Assembly (NCBI RefSeq): GCF_003201285.1
Contig: NZ_QICS01000012.1
Location: forward strand, 62,001 to 126,000
Source of the DNA: Lachnotalea glycerini
Lineage (GTDB): Bacteria; Bacillota; Clostridia; Lachnospirales; Lachnospiraceae
Length of the DNA stretch: 64,000 nucleotides
Direction: 5' to 3'
Below are positions 17,925 through 28,003 of the stretch, one piece after another (the first letter of the stretch is position 1; the number at the start of each line of letters is the position of its first letter). The notes below the pieces were generated by a model. That model saw only the letters and a list, made by a program, of their open reading frames with translations. It did not search any database and was not told the origin of the DNA. The translations under genes were made by a program, and so were the position numbers.

Positions 17925-19907
17925 ATGAGCTGGGAACAGGCATGGTTAGCGTATCATTGCGTTGTAAATTATGAGGACGCAAGTTATTTTGAAGCAATAT
18001 ATACGCTGGAATCAGGGAAAATAATTGATAATGCATTAGAGGAACTAAGGCTGGCCACTAATAAAATGTTTGGGAAGTCTATCGCAATTGAGCGCAGTAT
18101 GCCTCAAAAAGGGATTTGTCTTATGCTTATTGAGGAAATTTCACTAAATGAAGCAGGGTATAAAATAGAAAGAAAGAATAATTTAATTTTCTTATCCGCC
18201 AATACACAGATAGGACTTTTATATGCTGTTTTTGCACTACTTCGTCTGGCGGCCTGCAAGGAAAGCTTGAGTGATATTCATTTGGTATCGGTACCGGGTA
18301 AAGAGTTTCGAATGCTCAATCATTGGGATAACATGGATGGAAGTATAGAACGTGGTTACTCAGGCAATTCCTTTTTCTTTAAAAACCAAAAAATTGAAGT
18401 TAATGAAAGAACAAAAGATTATGCAAGACTTTTAGCCAGCATTGGTATCAATGCAACGGTCATTAACAACGTAAACGTGAGAGCTGAAGCAACCGATTTT
18501 ATTACAGAGCCTTATTTAAAACAGCTAAGAGTGTTGTCAGACTTGTTTGAGTCCTATGGGGTAAAGCTTTTTCTAAGTCTGAATTATGCAGCTTGCATTG
18601 ACATTGGAGGAATTACAACTGCAGATCCACTTGACAAAACAGTGATTTCTTGGTGGGAGGAGAGAATGGAGCTTGTGTATCAGCATATCCCAACACTTGG
18701 TGGATTTTTAGTGAAAGCGGATTCAGAAGGCAGACCCGGTCCATTTACTTATAAAAGGAATCAGGCAGACGGTGCCAATATGTTGGCGAGAGCCATTGCG
18801 CCATATCAAGGTATTATAATTTGGAGATGTTTCGTTTATAATTGTCAGCAAGATTGGAGAGACAAAAAAATTGACCGTGCCAGAGCTGCTTACGATTATT
18901 TCTATGATTTGGATGGTGAATTCTTAGAAAACGTGATTTTACAGATTAAAAATGGACCTATTGATTTTCAGGTTCGCGAGCCGTTTATGCCATTGTTTGG
19001 AAAGCTAAAGAAAACCAATCATATGATGGAAGTTCAGATAGCACAAGAATATACCGGACAGCAGATTGATTTGTGTTATTTAATTCCTTGGTTTAAAGAA
19101 CTGCTGACATCCAGAACCTATTGTGGTGAAGATAAGGATACGATTGCGGATTTATTAGAGGGAAAATGCTGTAATCATAAGGGACGGGGAATTGTTGCAG
19201 TAGCCAATACAGGTAATGATGAAAACTGGACAGGGCATGATTTGGCGGCTGCCAATTTTTACGGTTTTGGAAGGATGGCCTGGGACAGTAAGCTTTCCCC
19301 AGAGGAAATTGTTAAGGAATGGATTAGCCAGACCTTTTCCGATAAAAGAGAAGTAGTAATGGTTTTAACAAAGCTTTTAATGATGTCCTGGCCTGTTTAT
19401 GAGAAATATACAGCTCCTCTTGGGGTCGGCTTTATGGTAACGCCAAGTAATCATTATGGACCAAATATAGACGGATATGAATATTCCAAATGGGGAACTT
19501 ATCACAGAGCAGACCATTTTGGAATTGGGGTAGACAGAAGTCTTAAGGGAACAGGTTATGCCTCCCTTTACAATCCACCCCTGGCAATGCAATATGAATA
19601 TGCAGATACCTGTCCAGATGAACTTCTCTTATTCTTTCATCACGTTGACTATAATCATATATTACACAATGGAAAAACAGTACTTCAACATATTTATGAC
19701 ACTCATTTTGAAGGAGCAAAAAAAGTGGAAGAAATGCTTTCTATGTGGGAACAATTAAAGGAATCTATATCTCCAGAAAAATATGAGAGAACCCTAATCC
19801 GCTTTCAGCAACAAAGAAATAATGCGAAAGAATGGTGTGATCAGATCAATTCATATTTTTATCGCAAGTCAGGCATAGCAGATCAACATCAAAGACCTAT
19901 TTATTAA
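17925..19907 (+). CDS. aguA: Alpha-glucuronidase, GH67
   Basis: The 660-residue protein removes (4-O-methyl)glucuronic acid from the non-reducing end of xylo-oligosaccharides. It shows the GH67 pattern throughout: RMLNHWDNMDGSIERGYSG, then KADSEGRPGP with the acid Glu268, GPIDFQVREP with Asp347, and VQIAQEYTGQ with Glu375. Spacing of the last two (28 residues) matches the two carboxylates of characterised GH67 enzymes. An N-terminal beta domain (about 1-125), the TIM barrel and an alpha-helical C-terminal dimerisation part are all present, so it looks complete. No signal peptide. AGGAGAG precedes the ATG. It strongly supports aldouronates as the operon's substrate. Confidence 0.95.
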   Translation: MSWEQAWLAYHCVVNYEDASYFEAIYTLESGKIIDNALEELRLATNKMFGKSIAIERSMPQKGICLMLIEEISLNEAGYKIERKNNLIFLSANTQIGLLYAVFALLRLAACKESLSDIHLVSVPGKEFRMLNHWDNMDGSIERGYSGNSFFFKNQKIEVNERTKDYARLLASIGINATVINNVNVRAEATDFITEPYLKQLRVLSDLFESYGVKLFLSLNYAACIDIGGITTADPLDKTVISWWEERMELVYQHIPTLGGFLVKADSEGRPGPFTYKRNQADGANMLARAIAPYQGIIIWRCFVYNCQQDWRDKKIDRARAAYDYFYDLDGEFLENVILQIKNGPIDFQVREPFMPLFGKLKKTNHMMEVQIAQEYTGQQIDLCYLIPWFKELLTSRTYCGEDKDTIADLLEGKCCNHKGRGIVAVANTGNDENWTGHDLAAANFYGFGRMAWDSKLSPEEIVKEWISQTFSDKREVVMVLTKLLMMSWPVYEKYTAPLGVGFMVTPSNHYGPNIDGYEYSKWGTYHRADHFGIGVDRSLKGTGYASLYNPPLAMQYEYADTCPDELLLFFHHVDYNHILHNGKTVLQHIYDTHFEGAKKVEEMLSMWEQLKESISPEKYERTLIRFQQQRNNAKEWCDQINSYFYRKSGIADQHQRPIY

Positions 19908-20066
19908 GAAGAGAAAAAGCGTACAGATAAACAATATAACGTAATTCACAATTATTTCAAGAAGTTGACATTTCTGTTTCACATTAAAAAGGCATAATAT
20001 GGTTAATTTAAGACAGCGGACTGCGTAAAACGTATCTATGCTGGTGTTACTAGAAAAGGAGACAAT

Positions 20067-21839
20067 ATGATGAGAAGAAGAATAAGTGTAAAGATTTTAA
20101 GTTTGGTGGCAATTCTAATTGCAACAGGATTGGTTACCATTATATTATGGTCAGGCTCAATCAGAAATATGAATACGAAGGCACAGACAATTTCAAACGA
20201 TTGTTTGAGTGCAGTCAGTATATTGGCTGAAACATCAAGAAGTGTAGAACGTGTACAAAAATTTGCAAATAATTCTATGAACAGCACACAGGAAGATACC
20301 TCACAAGGAACAGATAGCACAAATCGTGAAGATATGAATCAGGAGGCTACTTCCTTAGAAAGTATGTTTTCCCAGCTTGAAGAAATTGTAAGCAAATTTA
20401 ATGATGAAGAAATGACAGCCGCATTGACACAATATGAGCAGGCTTATGAAACATATACCTCTTCAATCAGCGGAATGTTTGATTCAACTCAAGTAACAAC
20501 AGAGACTCCAAGTGATATATCCGGACAAGGGCAGGGACAGCCAAATACGAACGATGGAATGTCAGAGGCCACCAACCAATTGGATACCACTTATTCTGCT
20601 TTAAATGAGTTGATTTATAAGCAAGTAGAGCTTGCCAATACACAACTGGATAATCAATACCAGTCCTCATCAAGAATCAACTTAATTCTTTTTATCATTT
20701 TAGTTTCAATTGGAATCGTTATTGTATTGGTAACTTTACAAACAATAGTAAAGCCCATCAAAAAGGCAAACAAACAATTAAATGACCTGATTCATGAAAT
20801 TGACCACGGACAGGGTGATTTGACAAAGAGAATCGAAATCAAAAGCAATGATGAAATTGGTAATCTGGTATTAGGAATCAATACATTCATTGACCGCTTA
20901 CAGCATATACTGCAGAAAATACAAAAGGAATCATATAATATGGAGGAATCCGTGAATTTGGTAATTGAGAAAGCAGAAACATCAGAACATAATGTCAATG
21001 AGGTTTCAAGAACAATGGAAAATCTGGCAGCAGGAATGCAGGAGGTAGCGGCAACTTCAGAGGAATTAAGTACAGGAGTCAGCAACGTAGTAGACTCCAT
21101 CACCAATATTGCAACACAGGTAAAAGATGGCTATCACCTTTCAGGAGAAATTCAAAAACGCTCTGAGGATTATAGACTAAAGGCACAAAACGGTAAAAAC
21201 AATACAAATGAAGTAATGTCAGAAATCAAAAGTGTACTAGAAAAATCAATTGATAACAGTAAGTCCGTTATTAAAATTCAAGAGTTAACAGACGAAATTT
21301 TAAATATTTCTTCACAGACTAATTTATTGGCTTTAAACGCATCCATTGAAGCAGCAAGAGCAGGTGAGGCAGGAAAAGGATTTGCAGTTGTAGCGGGAGA
21401 AATTCGAGGATTAGCGGATAATACAAGAGAAACTGCAAATAATATACAAGAAATTAGTCAGATGGTGACCAACGGAGTAGAAAACTTAGCAAATGATGCT
21501 AAGAAGATGCTTGAATTTATAGATACAGAAGTGCTCAATGATTATGACAAGTTTGTAGAAACAGCAGTGCATTACCAAGAAGATGCAATTAACATTAATA
21601 ACTTATTAGAGCAGTTTTCAGGCAGCACGAAAACGTTGGAAGATACGATGAATGAAATGAACATAGGAATTAATGAAATTGCTACGACGATTGATGATAG
21701 TACCGTAGGAATTACAAATGTAGCAGGAGGTACTAACGACTTAGCAAAAGCGATTCACCAAATATACCAACAGGCAGAGGACAACAGAAGTATAAAAGAA
21801 GCACTCAAGGCAGAAGTAAATCAGTTTGCAAATATTTAA
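20067..21839 (+). CDS. Methyl-accepting chemotaxis protein
   Basis: The 590-residue receptor has a membrane helix near residues 10-30, an extracellular helical sensor domain (about 31-205) interrupted by a Ser/Thr/Asn/Gln-rich insert (about 72-92) and a Gln/Gly-rich stretch near 150-170, a second helix (about 206-228), a HAMP domain (about 230-285) and a long cytoplasmic signalling coiled coil. The hairpin tip around [20 protein letters not shown] (CheA/CheW contact) is intact. It lies 160 bp after the xylan operon and may sense a sugar released by it, but the ligand is not evident. A terminator follows. ATG is preceded by AAAAGGAGA. Confidence 0.93.
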   Translation: MMRRRISVKILSLVAILIATGLVTIILWSGSIRNMNTKAQTISNDCLSAVSILAETSRSVERVQKFANNSMNSTQEDTSQGTDSTNREDMNQEATSLESMFSQLEEIVSKFNDEEMTAALTQYEQAYETYTSSISGMFDSTQVTTETPSDISGQGQGQPNTNDGMSEATNQLDTTYSALNELIYKQVELANTQLDNQYQSSSRINLILFIILVSIGIVIVLVTLQTIVKPIKKANKQLNDLIHEIDHGQGDLTKRIEIKSNDEIGNLVLGINTFIDRLQHILQKIQKESYNMEESVNLVIEKAETSEHNVNEVSRTMENLAAGMQEVAATSEELSTGVSNVVDSITNIATQVKDGYHLSGEIQKRSEDYRLKAQNGKNNTNEVMSEIKSVLEKSIDNSKSVIKIQELTDEILNISSQTNLLALNASIEAARAGEAGKGFAVVAGEIRGLADNTRETANNIQEISQMVTNGVENLANDAKKMLEFIDTEVLNDYDKFVETAVHYQEDAININNLLEQFSGSTKTLEDTMNEMNIGINEIATTIDDSTVGITNVAGGTNDLAKAIHQIYQQAEDNRSIKEALKAEVNQFANI

Positions 21840-21848
21840 AGCAATCAG

Positions 21849-21888
21849 AAAACAACAAGGGAAATAGAAAAGGCCTTTGTTGTTTTTT
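21849..21888 (+). terminator. Terminator after chemoreceptor gene
   Basis: AACAACAAGG pairs with CCTTTGTTGTT (one bulged T) and runs into a six-T tract. Confidence 0.75.
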
Positions 21889-21899
21889 ACTATATAACA

Positions 21900-21930
21900 G
21901 GTTCTGCATGACTGTAAGAACCCCTTTTTT
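21900..21930 (+). terminator. Second, tandem terminator hairpin
   Basis: GGTTCT (21900-21905) pairs with AGAACC (21917-21922), followed by CC and six T residues. It lies just upstream of the glgP promoter and backs up the first terminator. Confidence 0.5.
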
Positions 21931-21936
21931 GTTATG

Positions 21937-21964
21937 TTGACATTATAACAAAAAGTGTTAAAAT
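21937..21964 (+). promoter_or_regulatory. Sigma-A promoter of glycogen phosphorylase gene
   Basis: A consensus TTGACA (21937-21942) and TAAAAT (21959-21964) are 16 bp apart, about 46 bp before the start codon. Confidence 0.7.
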
Positions 21965-22009
21965 TTCAATATATGTTCAGACGGATTAATTAATATGAGG
22001 AGGAATTCA

Positions 22010-24271
22010 ATGATAGAGAGAGAATTACAAGCGATAACAAATAGCAGATATAATAAAGGTATTGCAGAGTGCAACAACAAGGAATTATATTATGCATTAC
22101 TGGAATTGACGAAAGGCAGTATTCAGTCAAATAAGAAGCATAAGAATGGCAGAAAACTTTATTATATATCAGCGGAATTTTTAATTGGCAAGCTATTATC
22201 AAATCATTTAATTAATCTTGGACTTTTTGATGAAGTAAACAAAATATTGTGCAAATATCAGAAGAAATTAACAGAAATAGAGGAAGTAGAACCGGAACCA
22301 TCCTTAGGAAATGGTGGACTAGGCAGGCTTGCTGCATGTTTTTTAGACTCAATAGCAACCTTGGGATTAAATGCAGATGGAATCGGACTTAATTATCATT
22401 TCGGTCTGTTTAAGCAGGAGTTTGATAATAATCTGCAAATAGAAACTATTAATCCTTGGATCCAGCCTGTGAGCTGGCTAAACAAAACAAATATAACCTA
22501 TCAGGTGGCATTTAAGGATTTTACTGCTACATCAATTTTATATGAGATGGATGTAACGGGCTATCATAATGGAAGTAACAAATTAAGATTATTCGATATT
22601 CAAACGCTAGATGAAAGTATAGTTAAAAATGGTATCATATTTGATAAAGAAAAAATAGCCAAAAATCTAACGCTCTTTTTATATCCTGATGATAGTGATG
22701 AGCAGGGTCTGCTTCTTCGAATCTATCAGCAATATTTTATGGTCAGCAATGCGGCTCAGCTCATATTAGATGAGTGCAGGGAGGAAAGCTATGACCTGAG
22801 GAAATTGCACGAGTATGTCGTAATTCAGATTAATGATACGCATCCATCTCTAATTATTCCAGAGCTGATTCGATTATTGACAGCAGAGGGAATTTCAATA
22901 GATGAAACGATTGGAATTGTGTCAAAAACCTGTGCTTATACAAACCATACGATACTCGCGGAAGCATTGGAGAAATGGCCTCTTGCATATCTTGAACAGG
23001 TGGTACCGCACTTAGTACCAATTATCAATGAATTGGATGCAAGAGTAAAAGAAAAGTATGAAGATTTGTCGGTTGCAATTATTGATAAGGACAATCGAGT
23101 TCATATGGCACATATGGATATACATTATGGATTTAGCGTAAATGGTGTGGCAGCACTTCATACAAAGATACTAAAGGAGGAAGAATTAAAAGCTTTTTAT
23201 AAATTATATCCCGAGAAATTTAATAATAAAACCAATGGAATTACCTTTCGAAGATGGCTCTTGCATTGCAACCAGCCATTGGCTCAATATATAGAGCAAT
23301 TAATTGGTGATGGTTTCAAAACAGATGCAGCAAAGCTTGAACAGTTATTACAATATAAAGATAATAAGGAAGTATTATTGTCGATAGAGAGAATAAAGCA
23401 AGAGAATAAAGCAGTACTCAAAGACTATTTAATGGAAACGCAAGGGATAGAAATAGATGTAAACTCTATTTTCGACATACAGATAAAACGCTTGCATGAG
23501 TATAAGAGACAGCAAATGAATGCTCTTTACATCATCTATAAATACTTAGAGGTTAAGAAAGGCAATTTACCAAAGAAGAAAATTACTATGATTTTTGGAG
23601 CAAAAGCAGCACCTGCTTATACGATAGCTAAGGATATCATCCACTTGCTTCTTTGTCTACAGGAATTAATTGATCATGATCCTGAAGTGAATCCATATCT
23701 CAAGGTAGTTATGGTAGAAAATTATAATGTAACAAAAGCATCCAAGCTGATACCGGCATGTGATATATCTGAACAGATTTCGCTGGCTTCTAAGGAGGCA
23801 TCAGGCACAGGAAATATGAAGTTTATGCTAAACGGAGCAGTAACTCTTGGAACGGAGGACGGTGCCAACGTAGAAATTCATCAGCTAGTCCAAGATGATA
23901 ATATTTACATCTTTGGTAAGAAGAGTGAAGAGGTCATCGAACATTATAGAAAGGCTGACTATGTTTCAAGAGTTTATTATGAAGAGGATGCATTGATTCA
24001 TGAGCTCGTAGAATTTATCTTGTCCAGAGATATGCTTTTAATTGGAGAAAAGCGTAATTTAGTCCGTCTATATAATGAGCTGATTAATAAAGATTGGTTT
24101 ATGACACTTCTGGATATTAAGGATTATATTAAGACAAAGGATCAAATGCTTGAGGATTATATGGATAGGCAAAGCTTTAATCGAAAAGCACTTATAAATA
24201 TTGCAAAAGCAGGCTATTTCTCCTCAGACAGAACCATTCAACAATATAATGAGGATATTTGGAGATTGTAA
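22010..24271 (+). CDS. glgP: Glycogen/maltodextrin phosphorylase
   Basis: The 753-residue enzyme cleaves alpha-1,4-glucan with phosphate to glucose-1-phosphate. The pyridoxal phosphate lysine is Lys604 in [19 protein letters not shown], and [19 protein letters not shown] and [16 protein letters not shown] are family hallmarks. It is slightly shorter than the usual 790-840 residues. I chose ATG 22010 because AGGAGG at 21998-22003 sits 6 bp upstream; an in-frame ATG at 21995 lies in front of that ribosome site and is unlikely. It has its own promoter. The sequence [19 protein letters not shown] in the middle is less conserved than usual, so substrate could be maltodextrin rather than glycogen. 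Confidence 0.93.
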   Translation: MIERELQAITNSRYNKGIAECNNKELYYALLELTKGSIQSNKKHKNGRKLYYISAEFLIGKLLSNHLINLGLFDEVNKILCKYQKKLTEIEEVEPEPSLGNGGLGRLAACFLDSIATLGLNADGIGLNYHFGLFKQEFDNNLQIETINPWIQPVSWLNKTNITYQVAFKDFTATSILYEMDVTGYHNGSNKLRLFDIQTLDESIVKNGIIFDKEKIAKNLTLFLYPDDSDEQGLLLRIYQQYFMVSNAAQLILDECREESYDLRKLHEYVVIQINDTHPSLIIPELIRLLTAEGISIDETIGIVSKTCAYTNHTILAEALEKWPLAYLEQVVPHLVPIINELDARVKEKYEDLSVAIIDKDNRVHMAHMDIHYGFSVNGVAALHTKILKEEELKAFYKLYPEKFNNKTNGITFRRWLLHCNQPLAQYIEQLIGDGFKTDAAKLEQLLQYKDNKEVLLSIERIKQENKAVLKDYLMETQGIEIDVNSIFDIQIKRLHEYKRQQMNALYIIYKYLEVKKGNLPKKKITMIFGAKAAPAYTIAKDIIHLLLCLQELIDHDPEVNPYLKVVMVENYNVTKASKLIPACDISEQISLASKEASGTGNMKFMLNGAVTLGTEDGANVEIHQLVQDDNIYIFGKKSEEVIEHYRKADYVSRVYYEEDALIHELVEFILSRDMLLIGEKRNLVRLYNELINKDWFMTLLDIKDYIKTKDQMLEDYMDRQSFNRKALINIAKAGYFSSDRTIQQYNEDIWRL

Positions 24272-24314
24272 AACCAGATTATAATAGAAAGAAGCTGAGG
24301 ATTTGACCATAAAT

Positions 24315-24339
24315 ATGCATCCCTTTTATCAGGATGCAT
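24315..24339. terminator. Hairpin between convergent glgP and SDR genes
   Basis: ATGCATCC and GGATGCAT form a perfect 8-bp stem with a 9-nt loop. A T run is missing on both sides, so termination is only inferred from its place between convergent stops. Confidence 0.35.
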
Positions 24340-24364
24340 GATGGAGTAAAGCTTTTACCGTTGC

Positions 24365-25102
24365 CTAAATCCAGCCACCGTCCAACTTTATCACCTGACC
24401 TGTTAAGTATTGGTGGCCCTTAGCTAGATCATAGACCAAATCAGCTACTTCATCAGGTGAACCGATGCGATTAGAAGGAATTTCTTCTATTAAAGAAGCA
24501 CGTTCTGCCTCGTCAAGAAATTGATTCATTTGCGTATCAATGACACCACAGGCAATGGCATTGACTTGTATATTGCTTGGAGCCAGTTCCTTAGCCAGCG
24601 CTTTGGTAAAGGCATTGACTCCTCCTTTGGAGGCTGAATAGGCAACCTCATAAGAAGCTCCACAGATTCCCCAAACAGAAGAAATGTTAATAATTTTTCC
24701 TGACTTTTGATGCACCATGTAGGGAATTGCAAGTTTAGAGCAATGAAAAACGGAAGAAAGATTTGTGCTAATGATATGATTCCAATCTTCAATAGTCATT
24801 TCGGATAGAAGTCCTAAATGACTGATTCCAGCGTTATTCACCAGAATATCAATGCCTTTATAGCGAGTTGTAATTTTATCAAAAAGTAATTCTACATTCT
24901 CATACTTCCCGAGGTCACCAATGAAGCTCATACAATTACAGTGATATATTTCTTCCAAATTATGTTTTAATGTCTCTAATTTTTCTATTGATTTATTACC
25001 GGTAATTATAATATTTTTAAAGCCTTCTTTTGCAAATTTAATTGTCGTATCATATCCGATTCCTTTAGAAGCACCAGTAATTAAAACTGTTTTTTTCTCC
25101 AT
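24365..25102 (-). CDS. SDR-family NAD(P)-dependent oxidoreductase (FabG-like, possibly YmfI)
   Basis: The 245-residue protein is a classical short-chain dehydrogenase: nucleotide-binding TGASKGIG (residues 9-16), NNAG in the middle, catalytic Ser in INISSVWG, and YSASKG carrying the catalytic Tyr and Lys, with a C-terminal LDGGWI. Sequence features such as a compact FabG fold with NRIGSPDEVADLV fit both 3-oxoacyl-ACP reductase and the EF-P 5-aminopentanone reductase YmfI; it stands outside any fatty-acid cluster, which slightly favours the second. The gene is monocistronic and divergent from trxB. A 38-bp tandem duplication occupies its 5' region, adjoining the AAAGGA ribosome site. Confidence 0.85.
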   Translation of the reverse strand: MEKKTVLITGASKGIGYDTTIKFAKEGFKNIIITGNKSIEKLETLKHNLEEIYHCNCMSFIGDLGKYENVELLFDKITTRYKGIDILVNNAGISHLGLLSEMTIEDWNHIISTNLSSVFHCSKLAIPYMVHQKSGKIINISSVWGICGASYEVAYSASKGGVNAFTKALAKELAPSNIQVNAIACGVIDTQMNQFLDEAERASLIEEIPSNRIGSPDEVADLVYDLAKGHQYLTGQVIKLDGGWI

Positions 25103-25116
25103 GCCAAATCTATTTC

Positions 25117-25197
25117 CTTTCTATAAGTTTATATTAATATTAAGATCATGATATCTTTCTATAAGTTTATATTAATATTAAGATCATGATATCTTTC
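25117..25197. repeat. 38-bp tandem duplication in the SDR gene promoter region
   Basis: Two identical 38-bp units (25117-25154 and 25155-25192) are followed by the first 5 bases of a third (25193-25197). Each unit contains the palindromes TTAATATTAA and ATCATGAT. The first unit abuts the SDR ribosome site, so the duplication may double a promoter or operator on the minus strand. Confidence 0.9.
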
Positions 25198-25268
25198 GAT
25201 AAATAATAGCACTATATAATTAGTTTATCAATAAATAAAAAATAAATAAAAAATTGTATGAAATATTA

Positions 25269-25296
25269 TTGTATTAAATTGAAAAAATGATAGAAT
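25269..25296 (+). promoter_or_regulatory. Predicted trxB promoter
   Basis: TTGTAT (25269-25274) and TAGAAT (25291-25296) are 16 bp apart, about 65 bp before the trxB start. Confidence 0.5.
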
Positions 25297-25360
25297 ATTA
25301 TTACCTGAATAAGAAAGCAATATTGAAATATAATAAAACAAAAGACTGGAGATGAAGAAA

Positions 25361-26275
25361 ATGTATGATTTAATCATAATAGGATCAGGTCCGGCAGGAC
25401 TATCAGCAGCAATATATGCACAAAGAGCAATGCTAAATACATTGACCATTGAGAAAAATGTGATGAGCGGTGGGCAGATTTTAAATACTTATGAGGTGGA
25501 TAACTATCCGGGCTATAAGGGGATTAATGGTTTTGACCTTGGTATGAAGTTCAGAGAGCATGCTGATTCACTGGGGGCAAAATTTATCGAAGAAAACGTA
25601 CAAGAAATTGTAGTAGTTGACGATGTTAAAAGAGTAATCACAGATCAAGGAACTTATGAAACAAAAGCAATTATCATAGCAACAGGTGCAAGATACAGAA
25701 AGCTTGAAGTTCCGGGCGAAGCAGAGTTTTCAGGTATGGGAGTTTCTTATTGTGCGACTTGCGACGGAGCCTTTTTTAGAAACAAGACAACTTGTGTAGT
25801 TGGTGGCGGAGATGTAGCAATAGAGGATGCAATTTTTTTAGCAAGAATGTGTGAGAAAGTTTATGTAATTCATAGAAGAGATGAATTTAGGGCAGCCAAG
25901 AGTTTGCAGGAAAAGCTTTTTTCTATGGACAATGTGGAGATAATTTGGGATAGTAAGGTAAAGCAAATTAAAGGGGATGAAAAAGTTAGTTCATTAGAAG
26001 TTATCAATGTAAAAACAAATGAAGAAACGAACATTTCAACAGACGGAGTTTTTATTGCAGTAGGAATCATTCCAAATTCAGATGAATTTAGCAGTGCAGT
26101 GGCAATGAATGAACAAAAATATATCATTGCAGAGGAGAATTGCAGCACTGATATCGACGGAGTTTTTGCAGCAGGTGACATAAGAACGAAAATGTTACGA
26201 CAAATTATTACAGCGGCAAGTGACGGGGCAAATGCGGTCACATCTGTACAAAATTACTTAAATAAGCTCGACTGA
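25361..26275 (+). CDS. trxB: Thioredoxin reductase (NADPH)
   Basis: The 304-residue flavoprotein transfers electrons from NADPH through FAD to thioredoxin. It has the FAD-binding IIGSGPAGLSA at the N-terminus, the redox-active CATC (Cys131, Cys134), the NADPH-binding GGGDVAIEDA, and the C-terminal FAD motif DGVFAAGDI. Length is standard. I use ATG 25361, 9 bp after GGAG; an ATG at 25352 directly abuts that site and would add three residues. It is a single gene with its own promoter. It could feed the thioredoxin-like proteins of the peptide cluster further downstream only indirectly, since those are extracytoplasmic. Confidence 0.95.
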   Translation: MYDLIIIGSGPAGLSAAIYAQRAMLNTLTIEKNVMSGGQILNTYEVDNYPGYKGINGFDLGMKFREHADSLGAKFIEENVQEIVVVDDVKRVITDQGTYETKAIIIATGARYRKLEVPGEAEFSGMGVSYCATCDGAFFRNKTTCVVGGGDVAIEDAIFLARMCEKVYVIHRRDEFRAAKSLQEKLFSMDNVEIIWDSKVKQIKGDEKVSSLEVINVKTNEETNISTDGVFIAVGIIPNSDEFSSAVAMNEQKYIIAEENCSTDIDGVFAAGDIRTKMLRQIITAASDGANAVTSVQNYLNKLD

Positions 26276-26305
26276 TTCCAATTTATACCAAATTTTATTC
26301 ATGTA

Positions 26306-26334
26306 TTGACAAGAAAACCATGCTTTGTTATACT
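26306..26334 (+). promoter_or_regulatory. Sigma-A promoter of the NlpC/P60 hydrolase gene
   Basis: Consensus TTGACA (26306-26311), 17-bp spacer and TATACT (26329-26334), about 47 bp upstream of the start codon. Confidence 0.75.
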
Positions 26335-26380
26335 TACTCTTGTAACAAATTTAACAATTATGTAACAATTGGAGATTACA

Positions 26381-27544
26381 ATGGATAAGATAAGAGTAAG
26401 AATAGTGACAGGGTGTATTGTCGGAACGATTTTTATTTCAGGAACTACAATAAACGTAAAAGCGACATCGATGGATACGACACTTCCAACAGCAGGGATT
26501 ACGTTAGCGCTTAATGAAAAATATCAGGAGGATCCTGTAACTGCGGATGCACAGATAAAAGATTTTTTAGAGCCGTCTGAGTATGATAATATAGCAATTG
26601 CTCAAGTATCATATTATGTTAATATGAGAAGTGAACCGAATGAAGAAAGTGAAATTCTAGGCAAGATATATAATAATTCGGCTGCGACAATACTCGAAAC
26701 GGATGGCGATTGGTATTTAGTGAAATCGGGTAGTGTTACAGGGTACATAAAAGCAGAATATTTTATTACAGGTGATGAGGCAGAGGCACTTGCTAAGGAG
26801 GTTGGCACAAGAATTGCAAAAGTCAATACAACAACGTTGAAGGTAAGAGATGATGCAAGCCTTGACGCCACCGTGCAGACTTTGGTTCCTATTGATGAGG
26901 AAATGGAAGTTTTGGAAGAGCTTGACGGATGGGTTAAAGTTAAAATAGACAGTGATGTAGTCGGTTTTGTATCAAGTGATTATGTTGATTTACGTACTGA
27001 CTTTGTAGAGGCAGAATCTATTGAGGAAGAAAAAGCGAGATTAGAAAAGGAAGAGGCAGAGAGAAAGGCGGCAGAAGAGGCAGCAAGAGCAGCAGATGAA
27101 GCAGCTAAGAAGAAAGCCCAGGCACAGAGTAAGAGCTCAAGCAAATCCTCTAGTCAGACATCAGGAAGTACACAGGCAGTTTCTGGGTCCAGACAGGCAA
27201 TTGTAAGCTATGCGTTACAGTTTGTTGGTAATCCTTATGTATATGGAGGAACTAGTCTGACAAATGGTACCGATTGTTCTGGTTTTACACAATCTGTATT
27301 TGGTGATAATGGTATTTCCATATCAAGAACATCGAGAGATCAGGGTGCAGGAGGAAGAGAAGTGGCACTTAGCGATATACAGCCAGGTGATTTACTCTTC
27401 TATTCAAATGGTAGTTCCATTAACCATGTTGCACTATACATAGGAAATGGACAAGTGGTACACGCCAGTACTGAAAAGACAGGAATTAAAATCTCCAATG
27501 CATTTTATAGAACACCATGTAAAGCAGTAAGTTATGTTAATTAA
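26381..27544 (+). CDS. Secreted SH3-domain NlpC/P60 peptidoglycan hydrolase
   Basis: The 387-residue protein has a signal peptide (residues 1-about 30, KIRVRIVTGCIVGTIFISG), two bacterial SH3 domains (about 70-128 and 145-208), a charged Glu/Ala/Lys-rich coiled segment (about 212-245), a Ser-rich linker and a C-terminal NlpC/P60 cysteine peptidase domain (about 275-387). The catalytic triad is visible: Cys299 in TDCSGF, His349 in NHVALYIG and His361 in HASTEK. Such enzymes cut the D-Glu-diamino acid bond in peptidoglycan stem peptides. I start at ATG 26381, 6 bp after GGAG; a TTG at 26369 would overlap that site. It is monocistronic with a promoter and strong terminator. Confidence 0.93.
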   Translation: MDKIRVRIVTGCIVGTIFISGTTINVKATSMDTTLPTAGITLALNEKYQEDPVTADAQIKDFLEPSEYDNIAIAQVSYYVNMRSEPNEESEILGKIYNNSAATILETDGDWYLVKSGSVTGYIKAEYFITGDEAEALAKEVGTRIAKVNTTTLKVRDDASLDATVQTLVPIDEEMEVLEELDGWVKVKIDSDVVGFVSSDYVDLRTDFVEAESIEEEKARLEKEEAERKAAEEAARAADEAAKKKAQAQSKSSSKSSSQTSGSTQAVSGSRQAIVSYALQFVGNPYVYGGTSLTNGTDCSGFTQSVFGDNGISISRTSRDQGAGGREVALSDIQPGDLLFYSNGSSINHVALYIGNGQVVHASTEKTGIKISNAFYRTPCKAVSYVN

Positions 27545-27551
27545 ATGATTC

Positions 27552-27588
27552 AAAAAAGACCATTGTTGAATGAAATGGTCTTTTTTTT
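27552..27588 (+). terminator. Strong terminator after NlpC/P60 gene
   Basis: AAAAAAGACCATT pairs with AATGGTCTTTTTT and ends in eight T residues. Confidence 0.9.
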
Positions 27589-27737
27589 ATATACTATGAA
27601 ATATTGTTGAATTTCCTAGTATATAAACCGACAGGGGTATACAATGATCTCACTATGCTAAAAATATTCAAAATCACCCCTATTAGACTTTTTACATTTA
27701 AGTACCTTTAAGTAAATTTATGTAAATCTTAAAAAAA

Positions 27738-27778
27738 TGCAATATATATATTGCAATATGACTGAAATATGTTATAAT
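27738..27778 (+). promoter_or_regulatory. Promoter with overlapping palindromic operator for HTH gene
   Basis: TGCAATATATATATTGCA (27738-27755) is a perfect 18-bp palindrome. It overlaps the -35 box TTGCAA (27751-27756), which lies 16 bp from a consensus TATAAT (27773-27778). Binding at the palindrome would block RNA polymerase, so autorepression by the HTH protein encoded just downstream is likely. Confidence 0.6.
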
Positions 27779-27802
27779 ATGCAATGTAAGGAGGCGATTT
27801 AT

Positions 27803-28003
27803 ATGAAGAATAAGCGAATGAAAATTGCTCGCATGGAATGTGATATGAAACAAGAAGATTTAGCAAAGGCTGTTGGAGTGACAAGGCAGACTATTGGATT
27901 AATAGAAGCAGGGGATTATAACCCAACGCTAAACTTGTGTATAGCAATCTGTAAAGCATTGAAAAAAACATTAAATGATTTATTTTGGGAGGAATCGAAA
28001 TGA
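27803..28003 (+). CDS. Small XRE/Cro-type HTH regulator
   Basis: The 66-residue protein is a single XRE helix-turn-helix domain (QEDLAKAVGVTRQTIGLIEAGD, with the YNPTLNLCIAICKAL third part typical of the short YozG/Xre subgroup). I start at ATG 27803, 8 bp after AGGAGG; a longer in-frame version from 27737 overlaps the promoter and lacks a ribosome site. The stop overlaps the start of the next gene (ATGA), so the two proteins are translationally coupled. This HTH plus small membrane protein pairing is common in Firmicutes, where the regulator controls its own operon. Confidence 0.88.
   Translation: MKNKRMKIARMECDMKQEDLAKAVGVTRQTIGLIEAGDYNPTLNLCIAICKALKKTLNDLFWEESK

Noticed and set aside
19965-19998. 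Possible promoter TTGACA before the first chemoreceptor
   Set aside because: The nearest -10-like box (CATAAT) is 22 bp away, too far, and no other -10 fits.
25117-25197. CRISPR or mobile-element ends
   Set aside because: Units are directly adjacent with no spacers and no cas or transposase genes nearby.
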